This document shows, one piece after another, positions 9,044-19,809 of a stretch of 64,000 bases of DNA. The notes beneath the pieces are model-generated. The model was not told the DNA's origin and ran no database searches. It worked only from the letters and a program-made list of their open reading frames with translations. The stretch covers positions 62,001 through 126,000 of the forward strand of contig NZ_JAPIVG010000002.1 in assembly GCF_026240095.1 (NCBI RefSeq). The letters run 5' to 3'. Positions within the stretch are counted from its first letter, which is position 1, and every line of letters starts with the position of its first letter. The DNA is from Pedobacter sandarakinus. Lineage in GTDB: Bacteria; Bacteroidota; Bacteroidia; Sphingobacteriales; Sphingobacteriaceae. A program made the position numbers and the translations under genes.

Positions 9044-9687
9044 GTGCTTACATATTTTAAAAATTCATTTTTCGTTTCAGGTTCCAAAAACTTTCCACCA
9101 TAAGAAGTAGTTATTGTTGCACTGCCAATATCGCGGATTCCACGAGATGATACGCAGTGATGGCTTGCGTCGATCATTACCGCTACATCTGATGTGCCCA
9201 TCACACGCTTAATTTCTTCTGCAATTTGGATTGTTAATCTTTCCTGTACCTGCGGTCTTTGAGAGAAATATTGAACAATTCGATTCAATTTCGATAAGCC
9301 GATAACAGTTCCATTACTGATATAAGCTACATGAGCCTTGCCGGTTATAGGTACAAAGTGATGTTCGCAATTGCTAAAAACCGCAATATTCTTCTCAACG
9401 AGCATTTCATTATAGCGATATGGATTTTTGAATAGCGTGGGCTTTGGTTTGTTTGCAGGGTTAAGACCACTAAAAATCTCTTTGACATACATTTTAGCGA
9501 TTCTATTTGGGGTATCTCGTAGACTATCGTCAGTTAAATCAAGCCCTAAAATATTTAAAATGCCTTCAAAGTGTTCAGCAATCAATTCTATCTTCCGGTC
9601 ATCGTTAATGTCAAAAGCATCGCTTTTTATGGGTGTTTCAAAGTGTTGTGAAATGGTTGCTAAATCTTCAAATGGTGATAGAGACAT
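9040..9687 (-). CDS. folE: GTP cyclohydrolase I
   Basis: 215 residues. It converts GTP to 7,8-dihydroneopterin triphosphate, the first step to tetrahydrofolate and other pterins. The zinc ligands are visible in SNCEHHFVPITGKAHVAYI (Cys and His) and in ASHHCVSSRGIRD (second Cys). The segments GLSKLNRIVQYFSQRPQVQERLT and TIQIAEEI are family signatures. It heads a minus-strand operon with an SDR, a MarR regulator and crtB. This context suggests an extra, inducible copy making a pterin for a light-sensing or stress function, rather than the housekeeping folate gene. That last point is inference. Confidence 0.93.
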   Translation of the reverse strand: MSLSPFEDLATISQHFETPIKSDAFDINDDRKIELIAEHFEGILNILGLDLTDDSLRDTPNRIAKMYVKEIFSGLNPANKPKPTLFKNPYRYNEMLVEKNIAVFSNCEHHFVPITGKAHVAYISNGTVIGLSKLNRIVQYFSQRPQVQERLTIQIAEEIKRVMGTSDVAVMIDASHHCVSSRGIRDIGSATITTSYGGKFLEPETKNEFLKYVST

Positions 9688-9907
9688 CTTTACGGTATAT
9701 TTATGTACTAAGTTAAAGATATAATGTATATTAATAAACTTAATCGCTTAAATTAAAAATAAATGGTAAATCTCTGACAGTTATCTTCATCGTACTCAAA
9801 ATTTCAATGATCGTTATTAAAATGCGTTGTTTGAGTCCAATTCGATGGAAATAAAGTTATTTTAGTAAGTTGAAAAGTCTTTTTATTTGAGTTAAATACC
9901 TTTGTCC

Positions 9908-10870
9908 ATGCAGAATAGCATCAAACCCATATCCGTTTATATAGTTACGCTTCTGATTTTTTTCAATTTTAATGTTGGCGCTCAAAATGGGAATATTATC
10001 CGCTTGGCAGACCCTACTATTTTTGCCCAGGACAATACCTATTACTTATATGGCACTATGAGTGGCAATTCGCCAGCGGGTTTCGATGTTTACACCTCCA
10101 AAGACTTATTTAATTGGACCAATCGTGGTATGGTGTTAACTGAAGGAAGCTCATTCGGCCATCATGGATTTTGGGCCCCGCAGGTAATTCACTACCACGA
10201 TAAGTTTTATATGGCCTACGTCGCGGATGAACACATCGCAATAGCGGCGGCTGACAGCCCACTTGGCCCATTCAAACAAACCATTCAGAAACCGATTTCA
10301 TCAACTTCCAAAATGATTGATCCATTTTTGTTCATTGAGAATGATCTGGTTTATCTATATTACGTAAAGTTGCAGGAGGGTAATCGCATTTTTGTAGCAG
10401 AGATGGAAGCTGATCTGTCGGCATTGAAAGAAGAAACTGCCAGAGCATGTGTAAGTGCCACAATGCCTTGGGAGAATACAGCCTCATCTGGCTGGCCAGT
10501 AACTGAAGGGCCCACCGTGATTAAAAAGGGAAAATACTACTACTTATTATATTCTGCTAATGATTTTCGAAACCCTAATTATGCGGTTGGCTTTGCTACA
10601 AGCACGAATCCTTTGGGACCATGGGTAAAGCATGGTTCTATTCCTTTCTTGAGTAGGTTGCAAACAAAACACAATGGATCAGGACACGGTGACTTACTAA
10701 CTACACCAACTGGATTGAAATATGTCTTTCACACCCACGAAGACGAGAGCAAGGTAGGCAGGCGTAAAACAGCAATCATTTCGGTGCGGTTTACCAATCA
10801 AAAGAACGAACCTGATTCGCTAAGCGTTAAAGAAAATTCTTTCAGGTATTTAGTAGCAGAAAAACCATAA
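9908..10870 (+). CDS. Secreted GH43-family glycoside hydrolase
   Basis: About 320 residues from ATG 9908; a TTG at 9902 would add two residues. A signal peptide ends NVGAQ. The five-bladed beta-propeller family 43 catalytic triad is intact: D35 (LADPTIF, general base), D138 (KMIDPFLF, pKa modulator) and E200 (VTEGPTVI, general acid). Other repeated blade features are WAPQVIHYHDKFYMAY and YYYLLYSAN. Family 43 members are beta-xylosidases, alpha-L-arabinofuranosidases and related exo-enzymes; the exact specificity cannot be read off. The gene stands alone, divergent from folE, outside the region with shared operators. Confidence 0.88.
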   Translation: MQNSIKPISVYIVTLLIFFNFNVGAQNGNIIRLADPTIFAQDNTYYLYGTMSGNSPAGFDVYTSKDLFNWTNRGMVLTEGSSFGHHGFWAPQVIHYHDKFYMAYVADEHIAIAAADSPLGPFKQTIQKPISSTSKMIDPFLFIENDLVYLYYVKLQEGNRIFVAEMEADLSALKEETARACVSATMPWENTASSGWPVTEGPTVIKKGKYYYLLYSANDFRNPNYAVGFATSTNPLGPWVKHGSIPFLSRLQTKHNGSGHGDLLTTPTGLKYVFHTHEDESKVGRRKTAIISVRFTNQKNEPDSLSVKENSFRYLVAEKP

Positions 10871-10883
10871 AATTGGATTAAAA

Positions 10884-11126
10884 TTAACTGTGTCCAGTTT
10901 GCGCAATGTATTCCATATCTACCTGTTCCTTATCGTCTTTGGGCACGTTTTCAAGATAAGAAACCTTTACATTATTCAGGTAATCACTTAAATGGCTTAG
11001 TCGTGTTTCGATATTTTGCTGTTGATCTTCACTATGTTCTGGTGCACCGTCCATTAACTTTATTGTATCGATGGCGTAGTCCATAAAGTCTTTAATGTTT
11101 TCAGATAACAATTCGCGTTTAACCAT
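10884..11126 (-). CDS. Small conserved-looking hypothetical protein
   Basis: 80 residues, acidic, mostly alpha-helical in appearance (ENIKDFMDYAIDTIKLMDGAPEH), with no signal peptide or Cys. It converges with the GH43 gene with 13 bases between stop codons. A 7-bp inverted repeat at 11144-11159 lies just upstream of the start. I do not recognise the family, and nothing in the surroundings suggests a function. Confidence 0.6.
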   Translation of the reverse strand: MVKRELLSENIKDFMDYAIDTIKLMDGAPEHSEDQQQNIETRLSHLSDYLNNVKVSYLENVPKDDKEQVDMEYIAQTGHS

Positions 11127-11143
11127 TATAGTTTTATATTAAA

Positions 11144-11159
11144 TTGGCTAACATTAGCC
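11144..11159 (-). promoter_or_regulatory. Inverted repeat upstream of the 80-residue gene
   Basis: TGGCTAA (11144-11150) and TTAGCCA (11153-11159) form a perfect inverted repeat with a 2-base spacer, 17 bases upstream of the minus-strand start at 11126. It is a possible operator for the small gene. Confidence 0.35.
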
Positions 11160-11230
11160 ATGGTTAAAGACAACTAATTCAAGATTTGGTTTCAGCTAAA
11201 GCACATTCTTTCGAAAAAAGATAAAAAAAG

Positions 11231-11261
11231 TTTCGTAATACGAAAATGATTTGTAAGTTTG
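11231..11261 (+). promoter_or_regulatory. Bacteroidota promoter with overlapping palindrome
   Basis: TAAGTTTG (11254-11261) matches the TAnnTTTG -7 element exactly. TTTC at 11231, 23 bases upstream, can act as the -33 box. The -33 box is part of the palindrome TTTCGTA-A-TACGAAA (11231-11245), a likely repressor or activator site. The promoter points into the candidate small RNA and not towards any plus-strand gene. Confidence 0.6.
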
Positions 11262-11265
11262 CAGC

Positions 11266-11355
11266 GTAGGGAGGTGAGAGACCCTACATCAACTGAATAA
11301 GTTGAGAGCGTTAATTTAGATAAGAGGGTAATCAGTGATTGATTACCCTTTTTTT
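11266..11355 (+). ncRNA. Candidate small RNA of about 90 nt, unknown family
   Basis: Downstream of the promoter at 11254-11261 the sequence folds into three perfect hairpins in a row: GTAGGG (11266-11271) with CCCTAC (11282-11287); TCAACT (11289-11294) with AGTTGA (11300-11305); and the terminator stem GGGTAATCA (11326-11334) with TGATTACCC (11340-11348), followed by seven T residues. The next gene on the right is on the opposite strand and ends at 11369, so this is not a leader or riboswitch for a plus-strand gene. The terminator may also serve the minus strand. I do not recognise a known RNA family. Confidence 0.55.
11326..11355 (+). terminator. Rho-independent terminator of the candidate small RNA
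   Basis: Nine-base perfect stem GGGTAATCA/TGATTACCC with loop GTGAT and a run of seven T. It sits 14 bases beyond the stop codon of the minus-strand PHP-like gene. Confidence 0.8.
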
Positions 11356-11368
11356 ATTTGTTCATTTT

Positions 11369-13453
11369 CTATTTGTCAATCCAGATCATCTGAGAGAACA
11401 CGCCATTGGTTGCAATGTCCCATGCCTCTACGCGTACCCATTTTCTTCCTGTTAAGTTTACTGGCCACTTAAAGGTTTGTTTTCCAAAAGCTTGCGTGCT
11501 GTTTAGATTTATTTTTTCCCTATAAACTTTATTGCCATCACCAGAAACAATTTCGGCAAAGTGCATTGGAAAGGTCCATTCGAGTTCGACATTTACAATT
11601 GCCTTTTCGTTTGAACGTAGTGTTAATGTTTCTCCCGATTGTTTACCTCCAATATCAAACTTAGGCATCAATACCTCGCCGGTAGAAACGAAAAATTTAC
11701 CGTCTCTAAGGCATTTCAATACCGAATCCCAGCCATCTTCATATTTCGGCAGCCTGTCCAGTTGCAAATAATTCACATTTAGGTGTGCATACATTTCATT
11801 CTGATTTGTAATGGTGAAAATATCTGACTCTGAAAGCACTTGCTTCCTAAGTCCCCAGTTTGCCATGTCGTCCATCAGTTTCAACACCCGCTGACTTAAG
11901 GTAGGCGTAGATAAATCAGCAGGGATTGCTTTCCATGCTGCACCTAAAAAAGTGTTGGATTTAAAAAAATCTTCGTTTTTATAAGCGTCAGGAAAACCTG
12001 TCGATCCTTTCGTACGTGCATGCGCTGTCCATGCCAGCCCATTTTCGGTTTCTAAAAGTTTCAGCATCTCTGCTTTGTTCCCAATGTGGTAAACCTTCCC
12101 TAAACTCGCATCAGTGGTTACAAAGGCCTCGTTCTCCTTTCTCGACATCACCCAATAAACAGGCTTTGGAAAAAATGCCAACCAGTGACCACCGTAAAAG
12201 TTATTTGCCTCTTCGCCTGGCAATAATAAAAAGCCATCATTAGATAAACGTTTGGTTTGCTCAAATAGGGCTTTCAATTCTTTCAATCGATCGGCATCAG
12301 GGCCTTTTGGGTGCCCAGGACCATGGAATTCAGCCAACTTAACAATGTCTAAACCATGTTTTTTTAGAACGCTTACGAATTCAGGTTGCTCGGGGATTGG
12401 TTTTCCAGCCAATACAACATCAGAAATAAATTCATTGTGAAAATGTGTGGCCATGGTCTTGTAACCTTTTACTGGCTTATAGCTATCATCATTGGTAAAA
12501 CGCCTTACTTCCTTCAAAGCACTAGCTCCATTTCCAGCATCCAAAAGACAAAAGAAATTTAATCTTTGCTGTGTAAGAGGCGGGGCATTAAACCATGGCA
12601 CGTATCGATTATCTCCCAAAGGATCTTGCCTTATGCCAATCCCATAGTCAGAAATTAAATTATGATAGTCTTTCCCGTACCAAGTAAACTTCAGGTTATA
12701 GGCTTCATCAAGCGGATAAAAATACTGATGAGGTGCTGGGAACAAAGCTAAGCTTCCGCCAGGATTTTCGCCAACAATCGTTCGGTACTTTACCTCTAAG
12801 TTCCTGGCAGTATCAGCTGCCATGGGTTTTGCCTGCTTCATGTTACCATTAACATCAGACCAAGCCAGGCTATTCCATGCCGGTTGCTTTGAAACCAATC
12901 CCGCATCGTAAAGAATTGCTGTAGAATCTTGCGATGTAGACAAAACAGCACTTACATTAAGCAGCGGACTTCCGTTGTATAATGTTATCTCTAACGCTCC
13001 GGAAAAACGATCAGCCTCAGCCCCTAAAATTCTAATAATTGTTTGTTGCCCACTTGTAATCACGCTTGCATTTCCCTTCGCAAGCTTTACTGGAAAAGAC
13101 TTATATGGCTTCCGTGGCACACGATCAAAAAAAACATCCCATCCACCGCTCGAGGGACTCAAAGTTCTTTTTCCAATGGTAAGCACAAACGCTGGATCCA
13201 AATTGCGGGCAATCTCATGCTTTCCTTTTGCATCTGTAAGTTGCATGCTGCTAATGAGCGGGCGGTTAGCATTCAAATCCAATATTATCGTTCCCTTACC
13301 ACTCTTTCCAGCTGGCCATTCTACGGTAAGCATCTTACGATATACACTTACCTTATTACCATTTTGATTGAATTTAGATAGATCTACTGGTGTCTGCTGA
13401 GCTTTAATGATAAAACAAAAACATATCATGCATAGCGTAAGTGCTTTCTTCAT
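11369..13453 (-). CDS. Large secreted protein with PHP-like metallohydrolase domain
   Basis: 694 residues with a signal peptide ending IKAQQ. The first half looks like an all-beta domain. From about residue 340 there are scattered His and acidic motifs like those of PHP-fold phosphoesterase-type proteins: ATHFHNEF, KLAEFHGPGHPKG, LLPGEEANNFYGGHW and LAWTAHARTKGS. The end (WVRVEAWDIATNGVFSQMIWI) resembles the C-terminal beta sandwich of the CehA/McbA-like group. Such proteins occur beside polysaccharide-degrading genes in this phylum. The assignment is by motif only, and the reaction and substrate are unknown. It is a lone gene on the minus strand. Confidence 0.5.
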   Translation of the reverse strand: MKKALTLCMICFCFIIKAQQTPVDLSKFNQNGNKVSVYRKMLTVEWPAGKSGKGTIILDLNANRPLISSMQLTDAKGKHEIARNLDPAFVLTIGKRTLSPSSGGWDVFFDRVPRKPYKSFPVKLAKGNASVITSGQQTIIRILGAEADRFSGALEITLYNGSPLLNVSAVLSTSQDSTAILYDAGLVSKQPAWNSLAWSDVNGNMKQAKPMAADTARNLEVKYRTIVGENPGGSLALFPAPHQYFYPLDEAYNLKFTWYGKDYHNLISDYGIGIRQDPLGDNRYVPWFNAPPLTQQRLNFFCLLDAGNGASALKEVRRFTNDDSYKPVKGYKTMATHFHNEFISDVVLAGKPIPEQPEFVSVLKKHGLDIVKLAEFHGPGHPKGPDADRLKELKALFEQTKRLSNDGFLLLPGEEANNFYGGHWLAFFPKPVYWVMSRKENEAFVTTDASLGKVYHIGNKAEMLKLLETENGLAWTAHARTKGSTGFPDAYKNEDFFKSNTFLGAAWKAIPADLSTPTLSQRVLKLMDDMANWGLRKQVLSESDIFTITNQNEMYAHLNVNYLQLDRLPKYEDGWDSVLKCLRDGKFFVSTGEVLMPKFDIGGKQSGETLTLRSNEKAIVNVELEWTFPMHFAEIVSGDGNKVYREKINLNSTQAFGKQTFKWPVNLTGRKWVRVEAWDIATNGVFSQMIWIDK

Positions 13454-16148
<2,695 letters not shown>

Positions 16149-16337
16149 GCATTTAAGAGAAAACAAAGGATATCTTCAACTTGATATCCTTTGAATACTC
16201 CAATTTAGGTGCTTCAAGAATGGTTATTAGCATGTATTCGTTATAATAACATCAGAAAATCAGTGGCAGTGGTGCTTTTGTTACAGCAGTCCCGCATTGG
16301 CTGCAATCTTTTTGTTAAAGGCAGTAAAAAACTAACC

Positions 16338-16364
16338 GCCCAGGCATAAAAAAAATGCCTGGGC
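16338..16364. repeat. Strong stem-loop in decayed intergenic region
   Basis: A perfect 10-bp stem, GCCCAGGCAT (16338-16347) with ATGCCTGGGC (16355-16364), has a loop of seven A. On the minus strand the loop is seven T. TTTCTGG follows on the plus strand, so it could act as a weak terminator, but no gene ends nearby. It is probably part of an interspersed intergenic repeat. Confidence 0.5.
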
Positions 16365-16733
16365 TTTCTGGTGCTACAAAAAGTATTTCCGCACCATTCG
16401 GGTTTGAATCATTTACACCCGCAATGCTTTTGGTGCTTCCCACCCCTCAAAGTATTTCATTATTTTAACGCTACCTTCTGCATTAACCCTTGAAAGCCAC
16501 AAAAAAAGCATGAGTGGGAAACTAATTTAGGATCAGCTAGGCCCTAACTATTTAGCTTTGGTCATACCTCACTTTGTGCCGGAGTTAATTCGCTGGTTTT
16601 TAGAAAAATAAACTTTGCTAATAACAGGAAAAGAAAAACCAGGCAATTCATCATTTCCTGTGCAAACATACGCCCTGCGCAAAATCAGTGAAACACTGGG
16701 GAAGTACACATCAAACAACTATAGAATAAAAAT

Positions 16734-16980
16734 CAAATTCTTTTAAACGCCTATAACAGCATGTGCTCTGCGTTAATCTGTGAAATCCGTGGGAAACAAA
16801 CTGCGCAAACTACGATAGAACGAAAAACCAAACTCTTTTAAACGCCTATACCAACACTTGCTCTGCGTTAATCCGTGAAATCCGCGGGAAACAAACTGCG
16901 CAAACTATAATACAATAAAAAACCAAATTCTTTTAAACTCCTATACCAGAATGTGCTCTGCGTGAATACGTTCTAAGTTA
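16734..16980. repeat. 95-bp direct tandem repeat, about 2.6 copies
   Basis: Units begin at 16734, 16829 and 16924, an exact 95-base period. Each begins CAAA(T/C)TCTTTTAAAC(G/T)CC. The first two also share GCTCTGCGTTAATC(T/C)GTGAAATCC(G)(T/C)GGGAAAC and CTGCGCAAACTA. The third copy breaks off after CTCTGCGTGAATACG. A degenerate earlier copy (CTGCGCAAAATCAGTGAAACACTGGGGAAG) lies just upstream near 16675. No coding frame is maintained. Confidence 0.75.
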
Positions 16981-17304
16981 TACCTCCCGAAACAAATATG
17001 TAAATAATACAGCAACCGAATGATGATCGGAATTTTTGTGTGTAAGGTAGCCTTACACCTTCATGGTTGCAACCTAGCGTATGAGACTAATCATCTTATA
17101 ACTAAGATACCAGAAAAACTATCGGCAATTATTATACTACAAAAGCTAGTAACTTACAATGAAGATGCTAACTCATGCGTCAAGATACATTTATAGTCAT
17201 GTTTTTTTAAGACTTAACTTCGCATAACATGCCCCACTTATTCAACCAAATTAGATATTCAGTTCTTCTTTACTTGAAATCTAGATAGACAAAACCATTA
17301 TCAC

Positions 17305-17320
17305 GCTAAATCATTTTAGC
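17305..17320. promoter_or_regulatory. Variant operator, perfect palindrome GCTAAATCATTTTAGC
   Basis: The arms GCTAAA and TTTAGC are perfect. The core TAAATCATTTTA matches the locus operator core TAAAWCGWTTTA except that the central G is A. It is one of two such sites ahead of the broken sigma gene and the sulfatase. Confidence 0.4.
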
Positions 17321-17460
17321 TATTTAAATTTCAGATTTTCCGTATCTGCAGCACATCTGAACAAATTTAGAGCAAATATGATGTTAAAACGCCCCAAAAT
17401 CCAAATACAAAGATCAAATTCTAAAAATTGGACGATTTAATATCTATATTTACAACGCAA

Positions 17461-17477
17461 TAAATTGTTTTAGCAAA
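17461..17477 (-). promoter_or_regulatory. Variant operator TTTGCTAAAACAATTTA
   Basis: On the minus strand this differs from the locus consensus TTTGCTAAAACGATTTA at a single base (central G to A). It lies 58 bases upstream of the broken sigma-factor reading frame. Loss of the central CG would weaken binding by a LacI-type protein. Confidence 0.4.
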
Positions 17478-17534
17478 CAAATAACCAGTATAAACTTGTA
17501 ATGATACTACCGTTTACTACGGTGGTCATCATCC

Positions 17535-18055
17535 ATGCCTATGAAAGCATACGCTGAATTACCGGATTGTGATTTACTAATCTTGTTATCTCAACACGAT
17601 CGGAAGGCTTTTACTGAATTTACGAACGTCACTGGGCTGCTTTATATGCGTATACGATGAAATTTGACCTCGCTAGTGAGAATAGGGAAGATGTTGTTCA
17701 GGAGGTTTTCATTTCCATCTGGGCAAGGGCGTCAACACTAAACATAAGATCATCATTGGCATCGTACCTTCACGCAGCTGTTAGATTCAAAATTTTTGAC
17801 CTAATTGCCAAGGAAAAATTAAAAACTAATTATTTAGACTCCTTGCAGGCCTTTCTAGATAAGGGAGTTTATCAAACAGATCAGGTGATTAGAGATAAAG
17901 ATTTGAATCACCTGATTCAGAAAGGTGTAGATGAACTCCCTCCACGCATGAAATTAGTATTCCAAATGAGCAGAGAGAACGGATTATCGCAAAAAGAAAT
18001 CGCTGAACAATTAAACATTTCTGATAAGACCGTCAAAAAACAAATTGGCTTTTAA
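17535..18055 (+). pseudogene. ECF sigma-70 factor, frameshifted
   Basis: The first part (ATG 17535 or 17541) reads LPDCDLLILLSQHDRKAFTEF, the normal start of Bacteroidota ECF sigma factors, then shifts and stops at 17655. Restoring one T in the TTT run at 17619-17621 gives FYERHWAALYAYTMKFDL and joins it to the second frame (17657-18055) holding region 2 (DVVQEVFISIWARA) and region 4 (LPPRMKLVFQMSRENGLSQKEIAEQLNISDKTVKKQI). The C-terminus also ends early (KQIGF), lacking about 15 residues. No anti-sigma gene follows. It is probably a dead regulator, though a sequencing error could explain the shift. Confidence 0.75.
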
Positions 18056-18157
18056 CAGATCAAATATACCTTATTAACAAACCAAATACCCATCAGGTTA
18101 AATTAGTTTCATTAAATAAATAGGCCACATTAAGATAGTATTTAGAAACCAGATCAA

Positions 18158-19525
18158 ATGAGAAGAAAAATTTTAATGATTATTTTGGCCATTCTTGGCC
18201 AGTTCAAACCGTCTGCGGCGCAAAAGAGTGCCAAACTAGGCGCTAACCACCCTAATGTCATTATCATATATACCGATGACCAAGGGTATGCAGACATCAA
18301 TCTCTATGGTTCAAAAGACCTCAACACACCAAATATGGATAAACTGGCCAAGCGTGGAACACGCTTCACTCAGTTTTATGCTACATCTGCGGTTTGTTCA
18401 CCATCAAGAGCATCTCTGCTCACGGGCAGGCACCCGCAAAGAGCGGGCTTAACCGGGAATGCGGGAAACATTTATGGTTGGGGTGGTATGCCTGGTCATC
18501 AATATACTATTGCTGAGATGTTTAGAGACGGGGGATATAAAACCGCACACATTGGCAAATGGCATGTTGGCTATACAAAAGAAACTATGCCTAATGCTCA
18601 AGGATTTGAATATTCATTTGGATTTATGGGTGGCTGCATCGATAACTATTCTCATTTTTATTATTGGGGAGGTCCCAATCAGCACGATCTTTGGCGAAAT
18701 GGAGTAGAAGTGTATGAGCCTGGAAAGTATTTCCCTGATCTGATGGTTGATGAGGCGAGTAAGTTCATGGAACAGAACAAAAAAGATCCCTTTTTAATGT
18801 ACTTTGCTATAAACTTACCACACTATCCACTACAGCCAGAAGTGAAATGGCTCGAATTTTATAAGGACTTGCCCATGCCCAGAAGAATTTATGCTGCATA
18901 TGTATCCACATTAGATGATAAAATTGGTGCTCTGCTGAAGAAATTAGACGATCTGGGTTTAACTAAGAATACCATCATCGTATTTCAAGATGACCAAGGG
19001 TTTTCAACTGAGGATAGAACTTTTGGAGGAGGTGGTTCTGCAGCACCATATAGGGGTTCGAAAGAGAGCCTGTTTGAAGGAGGTATCAGGGTTCCAGCTT
19101 TTATAAGCTGGCCTGGGCATATTCCAGAAAATGCGGTTCGCACGCAATTCGCAGCGAATATTGACTGGTTCCCAACGCTGGCAGAATATTGCAACATCCC
19201 GCTTCCGAATAGAAAAATCGACGGACATAGCATCGTCAGACTGATCGCTTCGGCAGATGAAAAATCTCCATACGCCGATTTCTTTTGGCAGTGCTTAGGT
19301 TCGAAAGAAAATCCGCAATGGGCTGTTAGAGAAGGCAACTGGAAATTATTGCATAATCCCCTACAATCGAAACCTACTGAGCTAGATGAAAATAAATTCA
19401 TGTTGATTGATCTTAAAACAGATAGCGTCGAAAAAATTAACCTTGCGGGGAAGCATCCAGATATTGTAGATCGATTAACAAAAAAATATAAAGAGTGGAT
19501 TTCAGAAGTAGTAAATCAGAAATAG
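18158..19525 (+). CDS. Secreted S1-family sulfatase
   Basis: 455 residues with a signal peptide ending PSAAQ. The active-site motif is C80-S-P-S-R84-ASLLTG, where the Cys is oxidised to formylglycine by a maturase. D40-D41 (IIYTDDQGYADIN) bind calcium, and IGKWHVGY is the second signature. The other calcium-site segment, often SDNGHSTE in this group, reads DDQGFSTE here (D279, Q280), so the usual Asn is Gln. It would remove sulfate esters from a sugar in the periplasm or outside. It lies 100 bases after the broken sigma gene and before the mannoside locus. Specificity is unknown, and no sulfatase maturase is in the window. Confidence 0.88.
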   Translation: MRRKILMIILAILGQFKPSAAQKSAKLGANHPNVIIIYTDDQGYADINLYGSKDLNTPNMDKLAKRGTRFTQFYATSAVCSPSRASLLTGRHPQRAGLTGNAGNIYGWGGMPGHQYTIAEMFRDGGYKTAHIGKWHVGYTKETMPNAQGFEYSFGFMGGCIDNYSHFYYWGGPNQHDLWRNGVEVYEPGKYFPDLMVDEASKFMEQNKKDPFLMYFAINLPHYPLQPEVKWLEFYKDLPMPRRIYAAYVSTLDDKIGALLKKLDDLGLTKNTIIVFQDDQGFSTEDRTFGGGGSAAPYRGSKESLFEGGIRVPAFISWPGHIPENAVRTQFAANIDWFPTLAEYCNIPLPNRKIDGHSIVRLIASADEKSPYADFFWQCLGSKENPQWAVREGNWKLLHNPLQSKPTELDENKFMLIDLKTDSVEKINLAGKHPDIVDRLTKKYKEWISEVVNQK

Positions 19526-19613
19526 GAGGATTAATCTTTAATTACTAATGTCTTCAATTTACCTTAGGTGCATTATTTCGATTGCTGCGCAATCAATTGG
19601 ATGCTTTTTTGAG

Positions 19614-19645
19614 AGTCAAGCGGCTTAAATTCTTGACTTTTATTT
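19614..19645 (+). terminator. Terminator after the sulfatase
   Basis: A 7-bp stem, AGTCAAG (19614-19620) with CTTGACT (19632-19638), has an 11-base loop and is followed by TTTATTT. A further small hairpin GATTGC-TGC-GCAATC precedes it at 19580-19594. Confidence 0.5.
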
Positions 19646-19761
19646 AGGTATTTGTGGTGTTCAAAAGCCATCGTGCATACCCAGCGGATTAATCAAAACC
19701 ACAAAAATAAATTGAACAAAAATCAAAGTGTAAAAATTTCGGGCATATATCAAAATCTCAT

Positions 19762-19791
19762 TTTGCTAAATCGATTTATTTTGTAAATTTG
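19762..19791 (+). promoter_or_regulatory. Locus operator fused to promoter, unit A
   Basis: TTTGCTAAATCGATTTA (19762-19778) contains the palindrome TAAATCGATTTA. Its TTTG is placed exactly 22 bases before a perfect -7 element TAAATTTG (19784-19791), so the operator fills the promoter spacer and a bound repressor would exclude polymerase. Transcription should start near 19798, just upstream of the SGNH gene. Confidence 0.75.
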
Positions 19792-19809
19792 AGTTCTAAC
19801 CATATTGTT

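Larger units (their letters stand above)
16149..17534. other. Gene-poor 1.4-kb stretch with decayed ORFs, hairpins and repeats
   Basis: No intact gene. A hairpin AAAGGATATC/GATATCCTTT (16165-16192) follows katG but lacks a T run. On the minus strand, 16511 to 16413 encodes a 32-residue frame (start MLFLWLSRVNAEGS). On the plus strand, 16510-16611 encodes a 33-codon frame with one internal TAG (second part begins DQLGPNYLALVIPHF); both look like protein-coding remnants. A strong hairpin lies at 16338, a 95-bp tandem repeat at 16734-16980, a GTGTAAGG-TAG-CCTTACAC palindrome at 17040-17058 and GGTTGCAACC at 17065-17074. Two operator-like palindromes occur at 17305 and 17461. Confidence 0.5.

Noticed and set aside
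9897..9904. Perfect TACCTTTG promoter -7 element before the GH43 gene
   Set aside because: A transcript from it would begin at or after the ATG at 9908, leaving no leader, and no TTTG lies at the correct distance. It is probably chance unless the message is leaderless.
16165..16192. Hairpin after katG as a terminator
   Set aside because: The 10-bp stem is good but it is followed by GAATACTCC, with no T run, so a Rho-independent terminator cannot be claimed.
16734..16980. Repeats that might be a CRISPR array
   Set aside because: The unit is 95 bases with an unbroken period and no distinct spacers, only 2-3 copies, and no cas genes are nearby. It is a simple tandem duplication.
19789..19809. 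TTG start codon for the first long SGNH gene
   Set aside because: The TTG lies within the TAAATTTG promoter element, so it would precede the transcription start. ATG 19810 or 19846 is used instead.
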